From assembly GCA_022609375.1 (NCBI GenBank), contig JAGKQE010000054.1:124001-188000 (forward strand): 64,000 nt of DNA, given 5' to 3'. A program made the position numbers and the translations under genes. Below, piece by piece: positions 1 through 12,065 of the stretch (the stretch's first letter is position 1; the number at the start of each line of letters is the position of its first letter). Source of the stretch: Xenosphaeropsis pyriputrescens. Lineage: Eukaryota; Ascomycota; Leotiomycetes; Phacidiales; Phacidiaceae. The notes beneath the pieces were generated by a model, which saw only the letters and a program-made list of their open reading frames with translations, ran no database searches and was not told where the DNA came from.

Positions 1-942
1 CTCGACCGTAAGTCTTCTTCTCCCTGCTTCCTATCGGATGATTGTCTCTTATTTGGGGAAGGATGCGGCTGCTTGTGAGGTTGAGTGGTGGATTTCAAGC
101 GTGCACTTGAGGGCTAACGATATAAGCTACCCCACCCCATCGAAAAACGAGCGGCTGCAATTGCGATTGTGAATGTTGTTGGAAACCTCGCGCAGATTTA
201 CTCGCCATATCTGTATCCCTCGACTGATGGACCAAGGTATTTGACTGCTATGATTGCTAACGGTAATTTCTCCTTTTCCTCTTCCAGCTTCTCTACCCTG
301 TGATACTCTTCATTCCTTCTCATCCTCGTTTAAGTCTTTCTTTTCTTAAAACAGCAAAAACCAAGGTGGACAAGGAAACGATGAGCGAAAACTTTTCAAG
401 TGTGCTTTCTTTGTGTGGTCAAGACGCCTACCCCTCCACGCCACCCCTCGTTCCCCACCACCAAAAATTATCAACATCTTCAAAAGCAAAAACATACAAC
501 AGTAGGGATTCGCTGGTGGTCACCCACCCAACTACTAGTCTACCGATCTGAGGCTTATGTATGGCAGAGCGGACGGGATGCCCAGTGTCTCCTCAGTCTG
601 TGGTCGTATGTGACAATTTTTGGCGTTTTTCAAAATATCTTCTACTACTTTGTTCATCTTACTTTATTATCAAGTCAGAAAGTGAAGTCATATCCCAGCA
701 AGAACTTCGCACCGAAGGATTGAGTTGAGTCTCTACTGACAAACTCATCAGCTACTTTCTGTCTTGTCTGCATGGTTGCTACTCTCTTCCTGCGATATAG
801 ACTCAGTATAGAAAATCGAAAGCTACAGACAAGTGAAACTGGTAGCGAGTCAGACCCCATGAGAAAGAATAACGATGGAGAGAGTGCGAGTGTACAACGA
901 GAAGAGATAGTGGAAGAAGAGCCTTTCCGGTATATGCTCTAA
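1..942 (+). CDS. MFS permease, Dal5/allantoate (ACS) type, 3' end only
   Basis: C-terminal part of a membrane permease of the anion:cation symporter branch of the major facilitator superfamily (MFS). Most of the gene lies left of the window. Three exons can be read: bases 1-7, 127-262 and 752-942, with stop TAA at 940-942. Exon 2 encodes EKRAAAIAIVNVVGN, then the aromatic-rich loop ending DGPRYLTAMIAN. This is the signature region before the last two membrane helices in Dal5-like permeases. Exon 3 encodes one hydrophobic helix (ATFCLVCMVATLFLRYR) and a charged cytoplasmic tail. The splice between exons 2 and 3 keeps frame (G + CT = Ala) and has a branch-like CTGAC just before the acceptor. 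The intron is 489 nt, very long for this genome (see findings). The substrate cannot be told from this fragment; family members carry allantoate, nicotinate, pantothenate and similar anions. Confidence 0.8.
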
Positions 943-2066
943 ATTTACGGCTCACTCAAGGAGCTTTATTAGAACGAGGGAATCACAAGGAAGTATACTC
1001 AATGATTCAAAGGAGATAAGCATAATAACGCAGGGAAATCTTGGAGCTTAGTAACTCTTTACTTTAAATGAGGCATGATAAGGAGAAATACAGAACAACA
1101 TGACAAGAACGAATAAACACAATGAATCCAAAACTCTCATATAGTGTTATGTGTCAAATTCTAGAACTTCCGATGAATTAATTGTTCTTTTGCTTGCAGC
1201 GTGCATGTCCATGAGAAGGATATACCTGAGTTAGATTCCAAAAGTGGTGACTGCGGAATAGAAAAATGGCATCGATTCGAGCCAAAATCAAGACTAATAG
1301 TTAGCTAAATATAATATATGTGACCTTGACCATAAGTAAATCTAGTCTGTTATTGGATCATCTGAGTAGACTACGTGATTCCTAGACCCCAAGTGCCTCT
1401 CCCCTCTCCACATCTACTACAGTCCATCAACCCTTCGCTGATTTCTAGACTTGGACATCCGTCCTGCCATGTTACCCAATGGCCCTTATTAGCAACAGTA
1501 TTCTGGCTCGCCTCTTTTTCCTTTTTCGTCGACAGAAGATGGCTCAGTGGTAGAGGTACGAGGAAGTTTTCACCGAAGCACAGAAAGACCCCTTAAGCGT
1601 GGCGTCTTAGTCAGAGACCGAGATATCAATAGCTCTTCTGGAGGTTCCACAACAACCCCGACATCGTCGATTAATAACTTTTTTCCCCTACGGGTGCTTA
1701 GCTGCTGCCTCTTGATGGCTGGAGTCTACTCCATCGATCTGGGGCCATCCTCGCGGCAAATATTTGGGCTTGCTACCCTTAGACTATTAGGTGAGTCCTC
1801 CCTTTGATCCAAGCAGAACAACTCTATTTATTGGCCAACAAGATATTATGGGCAATGAACTAGTGCATTTTCCCCGCCAAATATCGCATTTATGATTGTT
1901 TAGCAGTCTTCTGAAGCTCATTTTGTATTAGATGGTCTATTAAGCCACCCTCAACGTATTTAAGCATTTCTACAACTCTTTTGCAACCAAATTGAAGACA
2001 ATCTCAATTAGTCCTAGAATAAAATTACTTCATAACTTCCCCCATTAAAAGGGGTTCACTGGCGCT
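943..2066. other. intergenic, no gene seen
   Basis: About 1.1 kb between the 3' ends of two convergent genes. Short open frames have no recognisable family or splice structure. A tRNA A-box-like string lies at 1540-1550 without a matching B box. Confidence 0.5.
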
Positions 2067-4790
2067 CTAACCAGAGTGTGTGGTTTTAGGCGCTGACGTG
2101 CCATTAGTAACACCATTAGATTCTGGTTCCGACCGGGCATTTTCCTCATCCTTAGGATTCCCGGAGTGCCCCTCCCGGAATGAAGCTTCATATTTGTTGA
2201 GATACTGCTCTTGCTTCTTCAAAAACTCCCGGGCCACATCCAGGCGTGCATAATGAATGAGCCAGCTCCAGATGATTTTGGTCATTATTGCGCAAAGACT
2301 GCGAATTGTTGCGTTGAATGCTAGAGAAAATGACATAACGATTATCAGAGAGGACATGGGCACTTGATATCATTAGCGAATGATCGAATTAAAGACAGTG
2401 TGTATCTTACACATATACGCAAACTGAGTAGCAATACTCATATCTCCTTGACCGAATTGCTTGGAGTTCATGCCAAAGCAAGACGCTATGAAACCTAATG
2501 GTAGCTTATATGAGTTAGTGGTAATCAATACAAATTAAGGTACTTGACACTTACAAAGATAATTGTGACTGTAGTGAATAACATAAGAGCAAGGTTTTGA
2601 TTGGCTGTCGCCTTTGCAAGTTTATTGGCTTGCTGTGCTTGACGTACGCTGTCGCGTGCCTCAGAGAGATTGGCTTGTGTTTGTTTAAGACCCAGGAGCT
2701 CTTTCAGCTGTTGTGAGGTTAGAGTTTGGGAATCAAATAATGGGTTCCGGTTTAGCTTACATCATCTGCAACGTGAGTTGCAGCACTTCCTAGCTCATCA
2801 ACCTCCTTAATGCGCCGCTTGAGTTCATCCACCAGATGGTTTGCTCGATTCCGTGTTGCGAGACTAATATCCGTGTTCTGACCATCTATGGTTTCAAGAT
2901 ATTTTGCATAGTCTTCAATGACACCTTGTTGATCTGAAAATACCTTCTTGATCATTTTCAGCTCGTCCTGTATATCTTTGATCTCCATTGACAAGTTCCC
3001 CTCGGGATTGATATCTAGAAGCTGTTTCTGACTGGTGTGCTCTTCATCTTGGATGTTGTCGCTGTCACGGTCTGTCATAGCTGCAATGGTGTTAGCATTA
3101 AATCTCTGCGCAGTTTATGTTTGCAACAATATAATACCTGGCTCTTCTTTAATCAAGTCCCAGAAAGTGTTATATGCTGCGGTTGTTCCACGAGACTAAT
3201 CCTCTTAGCATCTTGCTTCCTCAATCGCGAACCAGAAATTGGATTTACTTACTACCTCACCAATAGCATTTGCAAAAATATCCATCATCTCTGGCCGTCT
3301 ATCATTTGCATGTGCAGTCTCGAAGAAAACCTTAGAGCACTGATCAAGGATCAGAGTAGCAAGATCATAGACCTCTTCAATGTTCTTGACATTCTCGTTT
3401 TCCCCATCGGGAACGAGCTTATCCCGAAGAGCTCTGTGAATACCAGACTCGTCGTTGGGATTATCGCCCCATCGCCTCGAGAACGAAGTAATGACAGTAT
3501 CTGGTTCAAGTCAACAACGATCGTAAAGGGGAAATTTCAGCACATACGACCATCCAAAATCCACATCCAAAGTTGATCAACCATTATTATGCGTGGCTCC
3601 GTTGTATCCTTTGTACCCCGAAATACCACCTGGTCGCGGTCCCTTGTGCCAGTGTCTTGAATAGTCCAGTAGTATGACTGATCTAAGGTTCTTCTCAAAT
3701 GAAGGGGGGCATCCTGAAGAAGGTGACTGTATATAAGACTCGAGTCTCTGTTCTTCTTATCGGGTTTGATTCCATTTTTGGTATCTTTTATGACTTTTGA
3801 CATTGTCAATTGGTCCTTGGATGTTTCCCAATGCAAGTACGGTAGCTGAACTGCTTAGCATGACTAAACACACATGGCAAAATATAGAGTAGGAACTTAC
3901 AAACAGTACAAAATCTCGGTGCTTTGGTACCTTCTCCAAATCTTTCGCTGCTGTGTCTTCACCTTCATTCTTCAACTTCGTATCTTCTGGTTCGGCACTT
4001 TCTGTGGATGGGTTTCTAGTAGTTTCGAAATCAACAGGTCCAGGGTCCACGGGAGATTCTATAATATCAAAGTCCTGACCATCGGGGACTACATTGCATC
4101 TGGGACGCATGAATCTAGCATGCACAGGCATACTTCTGGCCTCGTGTTGTTGTCCTTTCCAAAAGTCTTTGCGAAGCAACACTCCTTGCCGATGTTCCAT
4201 CTTCGAATCCTTGTGATATTGCTTCAATAGATCCTGCTTTCTGGTCAGCAAAGCGGACATCTCAATTCTGGATTTTGAAATACCTCCACCCAAGACATAT
4301 TGTTTGCTGGTAGATGTATGTACTGAATACAACCTGCCTTGGGATCACTAAAAGCATGGTTCTGTATAAGTTCATACACTGAAAGCTTTTTAGCACTGTA
4401 TCCATGATGCGAAGCACAATTATATGTGATTATATAAGAATTCCAATGCTGTGCGCATGTCTCATCAGAGCTTGCAGAATCCTCTGAAATGAGTTTGACA
4501 CCTATTCGTCAAATCTGTCAGTGGATAAAATGATGGACGTTTGATTTTGAACAAGATTGATTCACCATTTATGGGCGTCATAACGCTGAATCCCAACTAA
4601 TGACATTCGGTTCATTTGTAGAGCACTGGATAACCAAAATGAGCTCGTCCAAGAAGCATTTGTTTTTACCTTCCCTCGGCTTTTTTTTGTGTGGTTTTTT
4701 GCATCCGCGATCTTGTTGGAGAATCACTCTGTTATTTAAAACCAGCTGCACCACAACATCGTAATGTTGCATCAGCCTTCTGCACACCAT
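2067..4790 (-). CDS. CorA-like (Mg2+/Zn2+ transporter-like) membrane protein
   Basis: Member of the fungal family of large soluble proteins with a CorA/ZntB-like membrane end. The C-terminal part carries the CorA hallmark GMN (FIASCFGMNSKQFGQGDM) after one hydrophobic helix (LMLFTTVTIIFLPLGF). A second helix follows, then a charged tail to TAG at 2067-2069. Upstream, family-typical strings are present: IHLPANNMSWVE, LLRKDFWKGQQHEARS, LPYLHWE and DQLWMWILDG. A coiled-coil-like segment (about residues DIQDELKMIKKVF to LKRRIKEVDEL) precedes the membrane part. Introns that restore frame, minus strand: 4237-4283, 3846-3900, 3501-3547, 3196-3252, 3081-3137, 2708-2760, 2505-2554 and 2363-2404. The 5' end is unsettled. 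I read coding sequence to about 4500, and an ATG at 4790 opens a 70-residue frame that could be the first exon. Ion transport is inferred from GMN only; many members are uncharacterised. Confidence 0.75.
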
Positions 4791-5935
4791 CTTTGTAGAA
4801 ACCTTGCATCAACAGCTGCAGTCAAGCAGAAAAGGGGCTTATGTTAACGAAGCCCGATAAATCGGCAATAATTGCGGAGGCCTAGAACAATCATCCGTTT
4901 CCTGGTTGGCTGGCGATATGCTGCAGTCAGCTCTTGCACACCGAGCTGAAGCCCGAGGGTCGTATCAACCCCGCCAAATTTATGAAGAGCTGATGTTAAG
5001 TACTGGCATCTATAGTTCAAATCAATATTTCACTATTAATTGTGGGTATAGACTCAAGGATCTCACTATTGCAACATCATATGAAGTTGACCAAAGGTGG
5101 TGGTTCTTGGCGCACATATACGTATATGTATGTATGCAAATTGTTCAAATGCTTTCCTGTGTGTCTCTTCGAAGAAAACCTTTGAATCCTTCCGAGGTCT
5201 AATGATGCAATTGGGGTATTGGCTAATTAGTCGTTAATAACCCTTAGCCAAGAAGATGTAAAAATCATTTGTAGAAAACGTGTGCGATTGAAACTATGCA
5301 AAAATCTAGGATTTCTTTATTCTACATTGGTGCATCAAAGTAAATATACCACATCCTAAAAGTGGTGCATGTTCACTGCCTACCTAATTCATGAGCGCAG
5401 AATTCCAAAATGAAGTTTTCTATAATTATATACAATATAATGACACCAATTAATAGGATTATTGTTCTTATCCATTTTGGTAAGTGGTTGATATAGATTT
5501 ATAATCAAATAGTTCTACATAGCTATATAGTTACTATGTGAATACGTTTATAATCATAATTATTATGCTGCTGTTATGGAGAGCATATGAGTAAGTACGC
5601 ACTTTTTATGACCCTCATGCGATCTTGAATTGGGCTCGAGAACGAAATTCAACAACTGTTTCGATAGCTGTTATAGACGGCATTCGACACTCAGGCTTAG
5701 GTGCAGTTTCTGCAAGACTTAAGACGCGCTACGGATGCGGATCATTCTTCAGATACAGCATCCCCAGATACCCGTTAAAGAAACCATCGATATCCTTGTA
5801 CTCGGTGATCATGAGTTTTCCATGAACCTCTTCGAAGCACTAATCGTAAAACCGCCTCCTGCAATCCCGTGTTGTCCAGCGTTCCACGCCTGGGGTCCTC
5901 ACGGCCACACCATCCGCGGTCGCTGCTCAACCCAA
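4791..5935. other. intergenic, AT-rich
   Basis: About 1.1 kb. The part from 5220 to 5600 is strongly AT-rich with no coding signature. I see no RNA gene or repeat with clear ends. Confidence 0.5.
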
Positions 5936-8029
5936 TTAAGACAGAAACAAATCAAGATCAAGTGGCCATGAATCGAAGTCCCATGCAATATCGTCCATGT
6001 TAAATTGATGCTCTAGAGACCCCGGTGCCCAGCTGGTCATCGGTTGCTGTAATAATGCGGAATTGAGACTTTCCATGTCTGGTACCGGATTCGAAGAATT
6101 GTTGTTGTTGTGAGCACTTGATATAGCCTCAGGTGTTAGCTGCGATATCGCATGCAGCATCCGCTCGATGGTGAAAATACTACTTGAGATGACTTCTGAA
6201 GCTATCATTTGTCGAAGATAGCGAAGGGCATTCTTTATGAAATAAGCATTCTTCTCTGAAGTATCTCTATCCCTCAAGGTATCCCAAATAAGTACAAAAC
6301 AAGCGCTCTCGATTTAATAAGCATTGTATCTCAAATTCTAGAATAGTTAGCTACCATGGCTCGCATATTGAAGAAAAGAATTCAGAGTCGATTGAAAGAG
6401 ATTTACGTTTAAGAGAGCATTCGTTTCCGCAGCTCTGCCAGCGAAGGATATCAGCTCTTGAGCAGCAACAACTGTTACTCGACAAGCTTCAAGAAGCCAC
6501 GGAGGAGCAGAATTCCTTGAGGTTGTTGAAATAGCTGTTGCTCTTTCAGAAGTCTGCTGTTTCATATGGAAGATCAAGAATGGCCGAAAAGTCAAGATGA
6601 GAGTATGATTATAGAGATTCGATAGGAACAGTTGTTTGAGGGTCGGTTTGGCGGGAGCTGGTAAGCCAAATTGCAATGCTCCATCAAGGTTGGCCTTGAT
6701 AGCTTGTAGTTCGCGATTTATATCCCAAGCGGCTTCGATGCTAGCTTTAAAATCGATACCGCTTGATTTGTAAACAGTGTGGCTTGCTACAGATGCTAAA
6801 GATGCAATCTCCACCCATGTCCGCAAAAATGGCTGTTCAGTAGGATAGCCTACAGATATAGTAGTCTCGGACAAGGCAGTTGGTCTCCCTAGGCTAAAGG
6901 ATATCATACTAGTATACTGTTAAATCATTGAATTATAAGCATTTTAGGGAGTGCATGCCATTCGAATGAGTACAGAGACCAAAATGTCTCGACTTTGTCT
7001 TTGTTAGACTCAGAGGTTGAGATCGATGAAGTTGCTCGTGTAGACCAGCAGCATGGGCTTTTCGGACACCAGTGCCAAGATGCAGATACGCAGAGTTTAC
7101 ACGGCCAGTGGCTGCTTGATAGTGGGCGTAATCTCACATCAGCTTGCGGTTCAATAGAGGGTGTCCAACAGGGGGAAACTTATCAGTAGCAGAGAAAGTT
7201 GAGCTGTTTGGAAATTGACGAGGTCGTCAAGCGTTTGCAATTCTGATTTTGCTCTTGAAAACAGATCCTCTCCTAATTGCACGTGCTCTGTCAAAGTGGC
7301 CCCTAAAGCTAAAACGGCCATAAGTAGACCAGTCTCTACAACGCTATGACTTGAGATATTTGGATATGAGTAGAATCTCTGAAGCATTCCCTCGACTTGC
7401 GTATATGACATGAATGGTAACAAATGTCCAAGCGACGAGATAAAAAGGTCAACGAAGCTGTTTGCCAAATGTTCCGGCAGAACGAGTAGCTGGCTTGGAC
7501 TTCTTGAAGTGACATCCGGACATGCATTTCCGAAAAAGAGCCGTCGATAGCCAAACCAGTCTAAGGCAGTATCACCGTCATTTGAATGGGTCGGAGCAGT
7601 GAAGGGTGTTATTGCAATAGACTTGAGCTGCTGGTATATTTGTTGAAGAAACGCAAAATTAGATGGAGGGCCATAATACAACTGCGGCGACCATGATATA
7701 GAACCATTGTCAGTGGCTGTGACATGGTTATCACAGTTCTCGATATCAGGCAATATGCTAGGTATAGCAGGCTGCTGGGGTGTGTCTGAGCCACTTTCTA
7801 CATACTCATCCGTCTCTGCCTCTACTTCATGATTTTCACGGGAAGCGGAGGGTTTAATCTTTCGTCGTCGCCGAACGTAAGATCGAAAGCGACATGTTCC
7901 ACCGTACTTTTTGTATATACGACAGGGCAGGCCACCATTGCATTTAGTCTTGCCTCGTCTACATTCCTCGCAAGCTTTCGCTATTGATGTTCGAGGTTTC
8001 TTCTGCGATGTGTGGACAGATTGAGGCAT
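5936..8029 (-). CDS. Zn(II)2Cys6 fungal-specific transcription factor, probably damaged
   Basis: Nuclear DNA-binding regulator of the Gal4 type. The start ATG is at 8027-8029. Residues 16-50 hold the binuclear zinc cluster ACEECRRGKTKC...LPC, followed by KKYGGTC and a basic run (RRRRK). The fifth zinc cysteine is tyrosine (CRIY where CRIC is expected). The middle part matches the fungal_trans domain: HYQAATGRVNSAYLHLG, KAHAAGLHEQL, TFWSLYSFEW, then ISFSLGRPTAL. The C-terminus is acidic and aromatic (DIAWDFDSWPLDLD), as in activation regions. Likely introns: about 7150-7196 (joins LLLI to NYAHYQ) and about 6912-6961 with a GC donor. Near 7010-7015 the frame changes inside conserved sequence and no good intron explains it. 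The join to the last exon near 6290-6350 is also out of phase. It is divergently oriented to the CocE hydrolase, so it may have been that gene's local regulator (inference). Confidence 0.7.
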
Positions 8030-8719
8030 TGGAAGACTAATACTTGTGGTCTCATGTAAGGTTGAGTGTTGATTGTCCGGGGGGCTCTTGATTCTGTAGG
8101 GAAATGGACAGTTCCCGTATGGAATAGGAGGAGTTCAGGCTAGCATGTTCGATGTTCACGTGACATATGGTCATTAGGTAGTTTCTTGTTCATTTTTGGC
8201 GTTGGAGAAACTCGGACAGACCTGGTGGACCATTGCAATGGGATGGATGATGTCTAAAGGGGTAGGATTGAGGATCCAAATCCACTGAAGTCTCACTCTA
8301 ATTCTGTAATAAACATGTACATTGCTGGTCGATGTCTGTCAAGGGATCTACAAGTAATAACTGATGTTGGTTGTTGCATTAATTCCGTAAATCCGCTCTA
8401 GTTCCTAGAAGTAACATCGTCGACGAGTTTTGACGACTGTTGGGAATACAACTCGCTGAACCTGATTCATACAACTAAGGTGCATCAAAAGAAAGCGGGC
8501 TCTCGGCATCAGGTAAGGGAAATCTCTGTTTACTTTCCAACGTCCCAGTGGACTAATTCCTTTTCTGTGCATTTAAGTACAAGATCATCATTGAAGTCCA
8601 AGTCAATCGATTGTGGAGCACGAGTATTTAAGACTTCCATATAAGGAGACTCTTCCGTTTCCTTTCTGATAACAATGCTCTCCACCTGAATAATTTCATT
8701 ATCGGCCAGCCACGGCTAC
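8030..8719. promoter_or_regulatory. shared divergent promoter region
   Basis: About 690 bp between the 5' ends of the Zn(II)2Cys6 gene and the CocE hydrolase gene, so it must hold both promoters. Several CGG/CCG triplets occur (for example near 8079 and 8212), but I see no well-spaced inverted pair. Confidence 0.5.
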
Positions 8720-10580
8720 ATGATGCATTACGCAGTCATTTTTGCAGCGTTGATAGCAGCTTTCAGCGCCATCATACTACCAAAAAAACAAACTATTTCA
8801 AGATTTCATCAACCATGCCACTCCAGTCAGCCCTTCCTCGGGCCTTACAAAAATTGGGAAAGTCTCAGTCAGCTTCACCAATACCACCTCAATGTACCTG
8901 CCAGAGGCGAATCGTACCCCTTTCAACCAGACGTCGAAGGTCTTCTTGAAGGGCTCCCATCCTGTCTCAACCGACTATCCAGCGTTGCCCTGTGACGTGC
9001 TGTTTGAGTCTGACGTTGCTCTTAAGCTTCGGGATGGTACTACCATTTATACGGACATATATCGACCTGCAAACTCTACTAATTCGTCTAACATTCCCGC
9101 CATTGTTGCATACTCGCCATATGGAAAGCGTGGAGGATTCTTCAATTACGACATGTTTACTGCGCCGAATGCTGTTGAAAGAATGGACGTCAAAAATTCT
9201 TGGCTTACCGAATTGGAGAAGTTTGAAGGACCTAACCCAGGCTACTGGGTCGAAAAGGGGTATGCTGTGATTCATCCTGACCCTCGTGGTGTCTTCTATA
9301 GTGAAGATATCGTCATGTTTGGTCAGCAACATGCCCGTGACGGTTACGATCTCATCGAATGGATTGCAGAACGCCACTGGTCAAATGGCAAAGTCGGCAT
9401 GACAGGAAACTCTTGGCTTGCTGTTTCTCAGTGGTTGGTCGCATCTGAACGCCCCCCTCATCTTGCCGCTCTCGCGCCGTGGGAGGGCTGGTCCGACTTC
9501 TACGAGGATATGATTTTCCGTGGAGGTATTCCTAACTTTGTCTTCACTGACCTCCTGGTGACTCACATTTATGGTAATGGTACCAATTCCATTGAGAATA
9601 TTGCCGAGCAAGCTAGACGTGGTGGACGTATCAACGATTACTGGCTAGACAAGGCAGCGAACATTGAGGCCATCGATGAAAAATCTCCCCGTTTATGTAG
9701 TCGGCTCATGGACCAACGCCATTCATACAGCTGGTACTTTTGAGGGCTGGAGGCGCTTGAAGACTCCCAGCAAATGGCTCCGAACTCATGCGACTCATGA
9801 GTGGCATGATTACTATACGCCTGCCCATGTCGATGATCTCCACCGCTTATTCGATAGATATCTCGCTGGCAACAAGAATGGTTGGGAAGATGACACGCCT
9901 GCTGTTCGTCTTTCCATTCTCAATCCCGGTGGTGAAGACATCACAATCAGCCCGAGAAGGCCTTTCCCCTTGAACGCCAGGAAGTAACAAAGCTGTACCT
10001 CGATGCATCCAACTCGGGCATGAACATAAGCCCGGTCAACGACTCTTCATCAGTCACCTGGAACAATACAAATGACGAGACCACTCGATTCGATTTCACG
10101 TTTGAGAATGCCACTGGTGTAGTCGGTTACATCGCAGCAAACCTCTGGGTGCAAGCGCGCGATTATTACGACATGGATCTCTTCTGCTATATCCAAAAGA
10201 CGAACGCAACCACGAGCGAGACCATCCCATTCCTCGTCGTCGGCACCGATACCTTTGTTGGTGCGCATGGAAGAATCCGCGTTTCGCTGAGAGATTACCG
10301 CAAGCCATCGACGAATGGTATCTACCAGCACCAGACCGATGAGCCCGTGTTTTTAAACCGTGACGAAATCGTCAGGGTGGAAATCCCTATCTGGCCGGTT
10401 GCGATTCATTACGAGGCCGGAGAGCAGATCTCTCTGCTCATTCAGGGATGGAATGGCCAGAGACAGCCGGAATTTCAAAATCTTCCACAAGCCTCAATCA
10501 ATAATAAAGGTCGCCATACCGTCCACACTGGTCCCCTTTACGACAGCTATATTGAGATCCCAACGGTCGTGCCTAACTAG
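8720..10580 (+). pseudogene. CocE/NonD X-Pro dipeptidyl-peptidase-like hydrolase with frame breaks
   Basis: Serine hydrolase of the CocE/X-Pro dipeptidyl-peptidase (S15) group, probably secreted: the first frame opens with a signal-like MMHYAVIFAALIAAFSAII. The main frame from about 8790 carries LRDGTTIYTDIYRP, the AYSPYGKRGG region, HPDPRG and the nucleophile motif GMTGNSWLAVSQW (Ser in GNSWL). PVYVVGSWTNAIHTAGTFEGW and EWHDYY follow in another frame, and the C-terminal beta-sandwich (RFDFTFENATGVVGY to SYIEIPTVVPN) is back in the first. Three single-base breaks are needed to join the parts: in an A7 run at 8782-8788, in an A5 run at 9679-9683, and at CCC/GAG near 9951-9953. Conserved sequence continues on each side, so introns do not explain them. 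Either it is a young pseudogene or the assembly has homopolymer errors. The active-site serine region is intact. Confidence 0.7.
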
Positions 10581-12065
10581 GCGGCCCTTAGGTTTGGGGT
10601 TTTGCAGTCTCCACAAAATCTGGTTTACTCTATGTGGAGGAAGGATGACGAGCAAGTAGTCGATAGCAAGAGCATCGATGAATACGATGTTAGATGGCCA
10701 TCCAAGGTCATAGAGGAAACAGACTTCGTACAAGCAGAGAGGACGGTAGTTGGAGTATATGTTAGAACTAGCATAACAAACATCCAAGTCGATGGATGTA
10801 CTCACCCAGATCTTCCCTGCTGAAGTGGCTACCTATAAATACATATATAGCCTTGGATGATTGAACAACTCTGAATGATTCTGCCATTCTTGATAGCTGT
10901 ACACTTCAAGAGGTTTATAGCTCCTGCACCTCTCTCGATAACTGTGCAGCTTCTGACAGTCCTACAACTGTGAGAAATTACAGAGCTTCGAACGATCTTT
11001 TGATCTGGATGATTGCACGTAGTCAATGCAACTTTCGATGATTGATCTCTTCTCGCGGAAGATCTTGGCAACTAAAGTCTAGGTAGGTATTGAACGACGG
11101 TTCTGCTGCACAAGGATCCAGCCATGATGTCATGGGTATGGTACTCGACATCTCAATCGCATCACGATGCCTCATCATTTGACACTTGGCGCTCGACGCT
11201 CGATACGCGATCGTAAACGCTAACATCAAAGACGATTGGTTGTCATTCGCAGTGAGATGAAGACGATAATCAAAACGTTCCTCTTGACGGCAAGGAAGTT
11301 TCCTCCAAGCGGATATTTTTATCTTCCTTGTCCCTTGATCGTTGGCACGATTGGGTATCGTAGTTGTGCATTTGCATTCGGCAGTCCGGCGCGAGCCCGC
11401 TTAGCGCGTGCTCCCCCCTTCCCCCAGCCACGTCGTTGACACCGCCTCGCCCAAAGACCCTTCTCAACGCCAGACTCGACTGAGGTGATGATCTGGCGAG
11501 TGGCCTCACTTCTTGGCCCCCTTTACCCATTATTGTTCCTAGCAACAATCACATAATCACTTTCTACGATCTACGATCAGCGCCAAACCATCTCTGCCAA
11601 AGACTCAACTCAAGCCAGAGTCAGTCCCAAAAAGGACCCAAGTCGGAGCGCGTGCGTGTGCTTGTACTATGTACTCTACTTTAAACAGCACGTTCAAGTA
11701 CACAATCACTTGATTGTGGATAAGGTCAGGTACCGTACGAGTGCATAGTGGAGACTCGAGTCAACATCGTCTAATAATCCTCACACTGCCACGTTCACCT
11801 TACAACGCTCCCACTGACAGGTTGAGGAGAAAGCGTAGATCTATCTTCCCTGTTTCATGACTCCCTGGTAATTCATGATAGCAGACCGCTACCATTCTCT
11901 TTCCTTACTCCTTCTCGAATCACTTCATGTTTCCCTTCACTTACTTTGCATTCCTTCCATCTATCTTTGAAAGCAAGCACTTCTTACGAAGTAGCCTATC
12001 GTTATCTACTATACCTTAAACATTGACGACGATAAACAGTGAGGTTGACGTCGTGATATTTCCCT
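10581..12065. other. intergenic; upstream region of the T5orf172 gene
   Basis: About 1.5 kb. No coding family seen. The last 400 bp are pyrimidine-rich (ctttccttactccttctcg type), as in fungal promoters and 5' UTRs. Confidence 0.5.

Noticed and set aside
1540..1556. tRNA-like A box (TGGCTCAGTGGTAGAGG)
   Set aside because: No B box or pairable acceptor and T stems follow.
4237..4289. Apparent frameshift in the CorA-like gene after ANNMSWVE
   Set aside because: A 47-nt intron (4237-4283) with donor GTATTT, branch TGCTGAC and acceptor AAAG restores the frame exactly.
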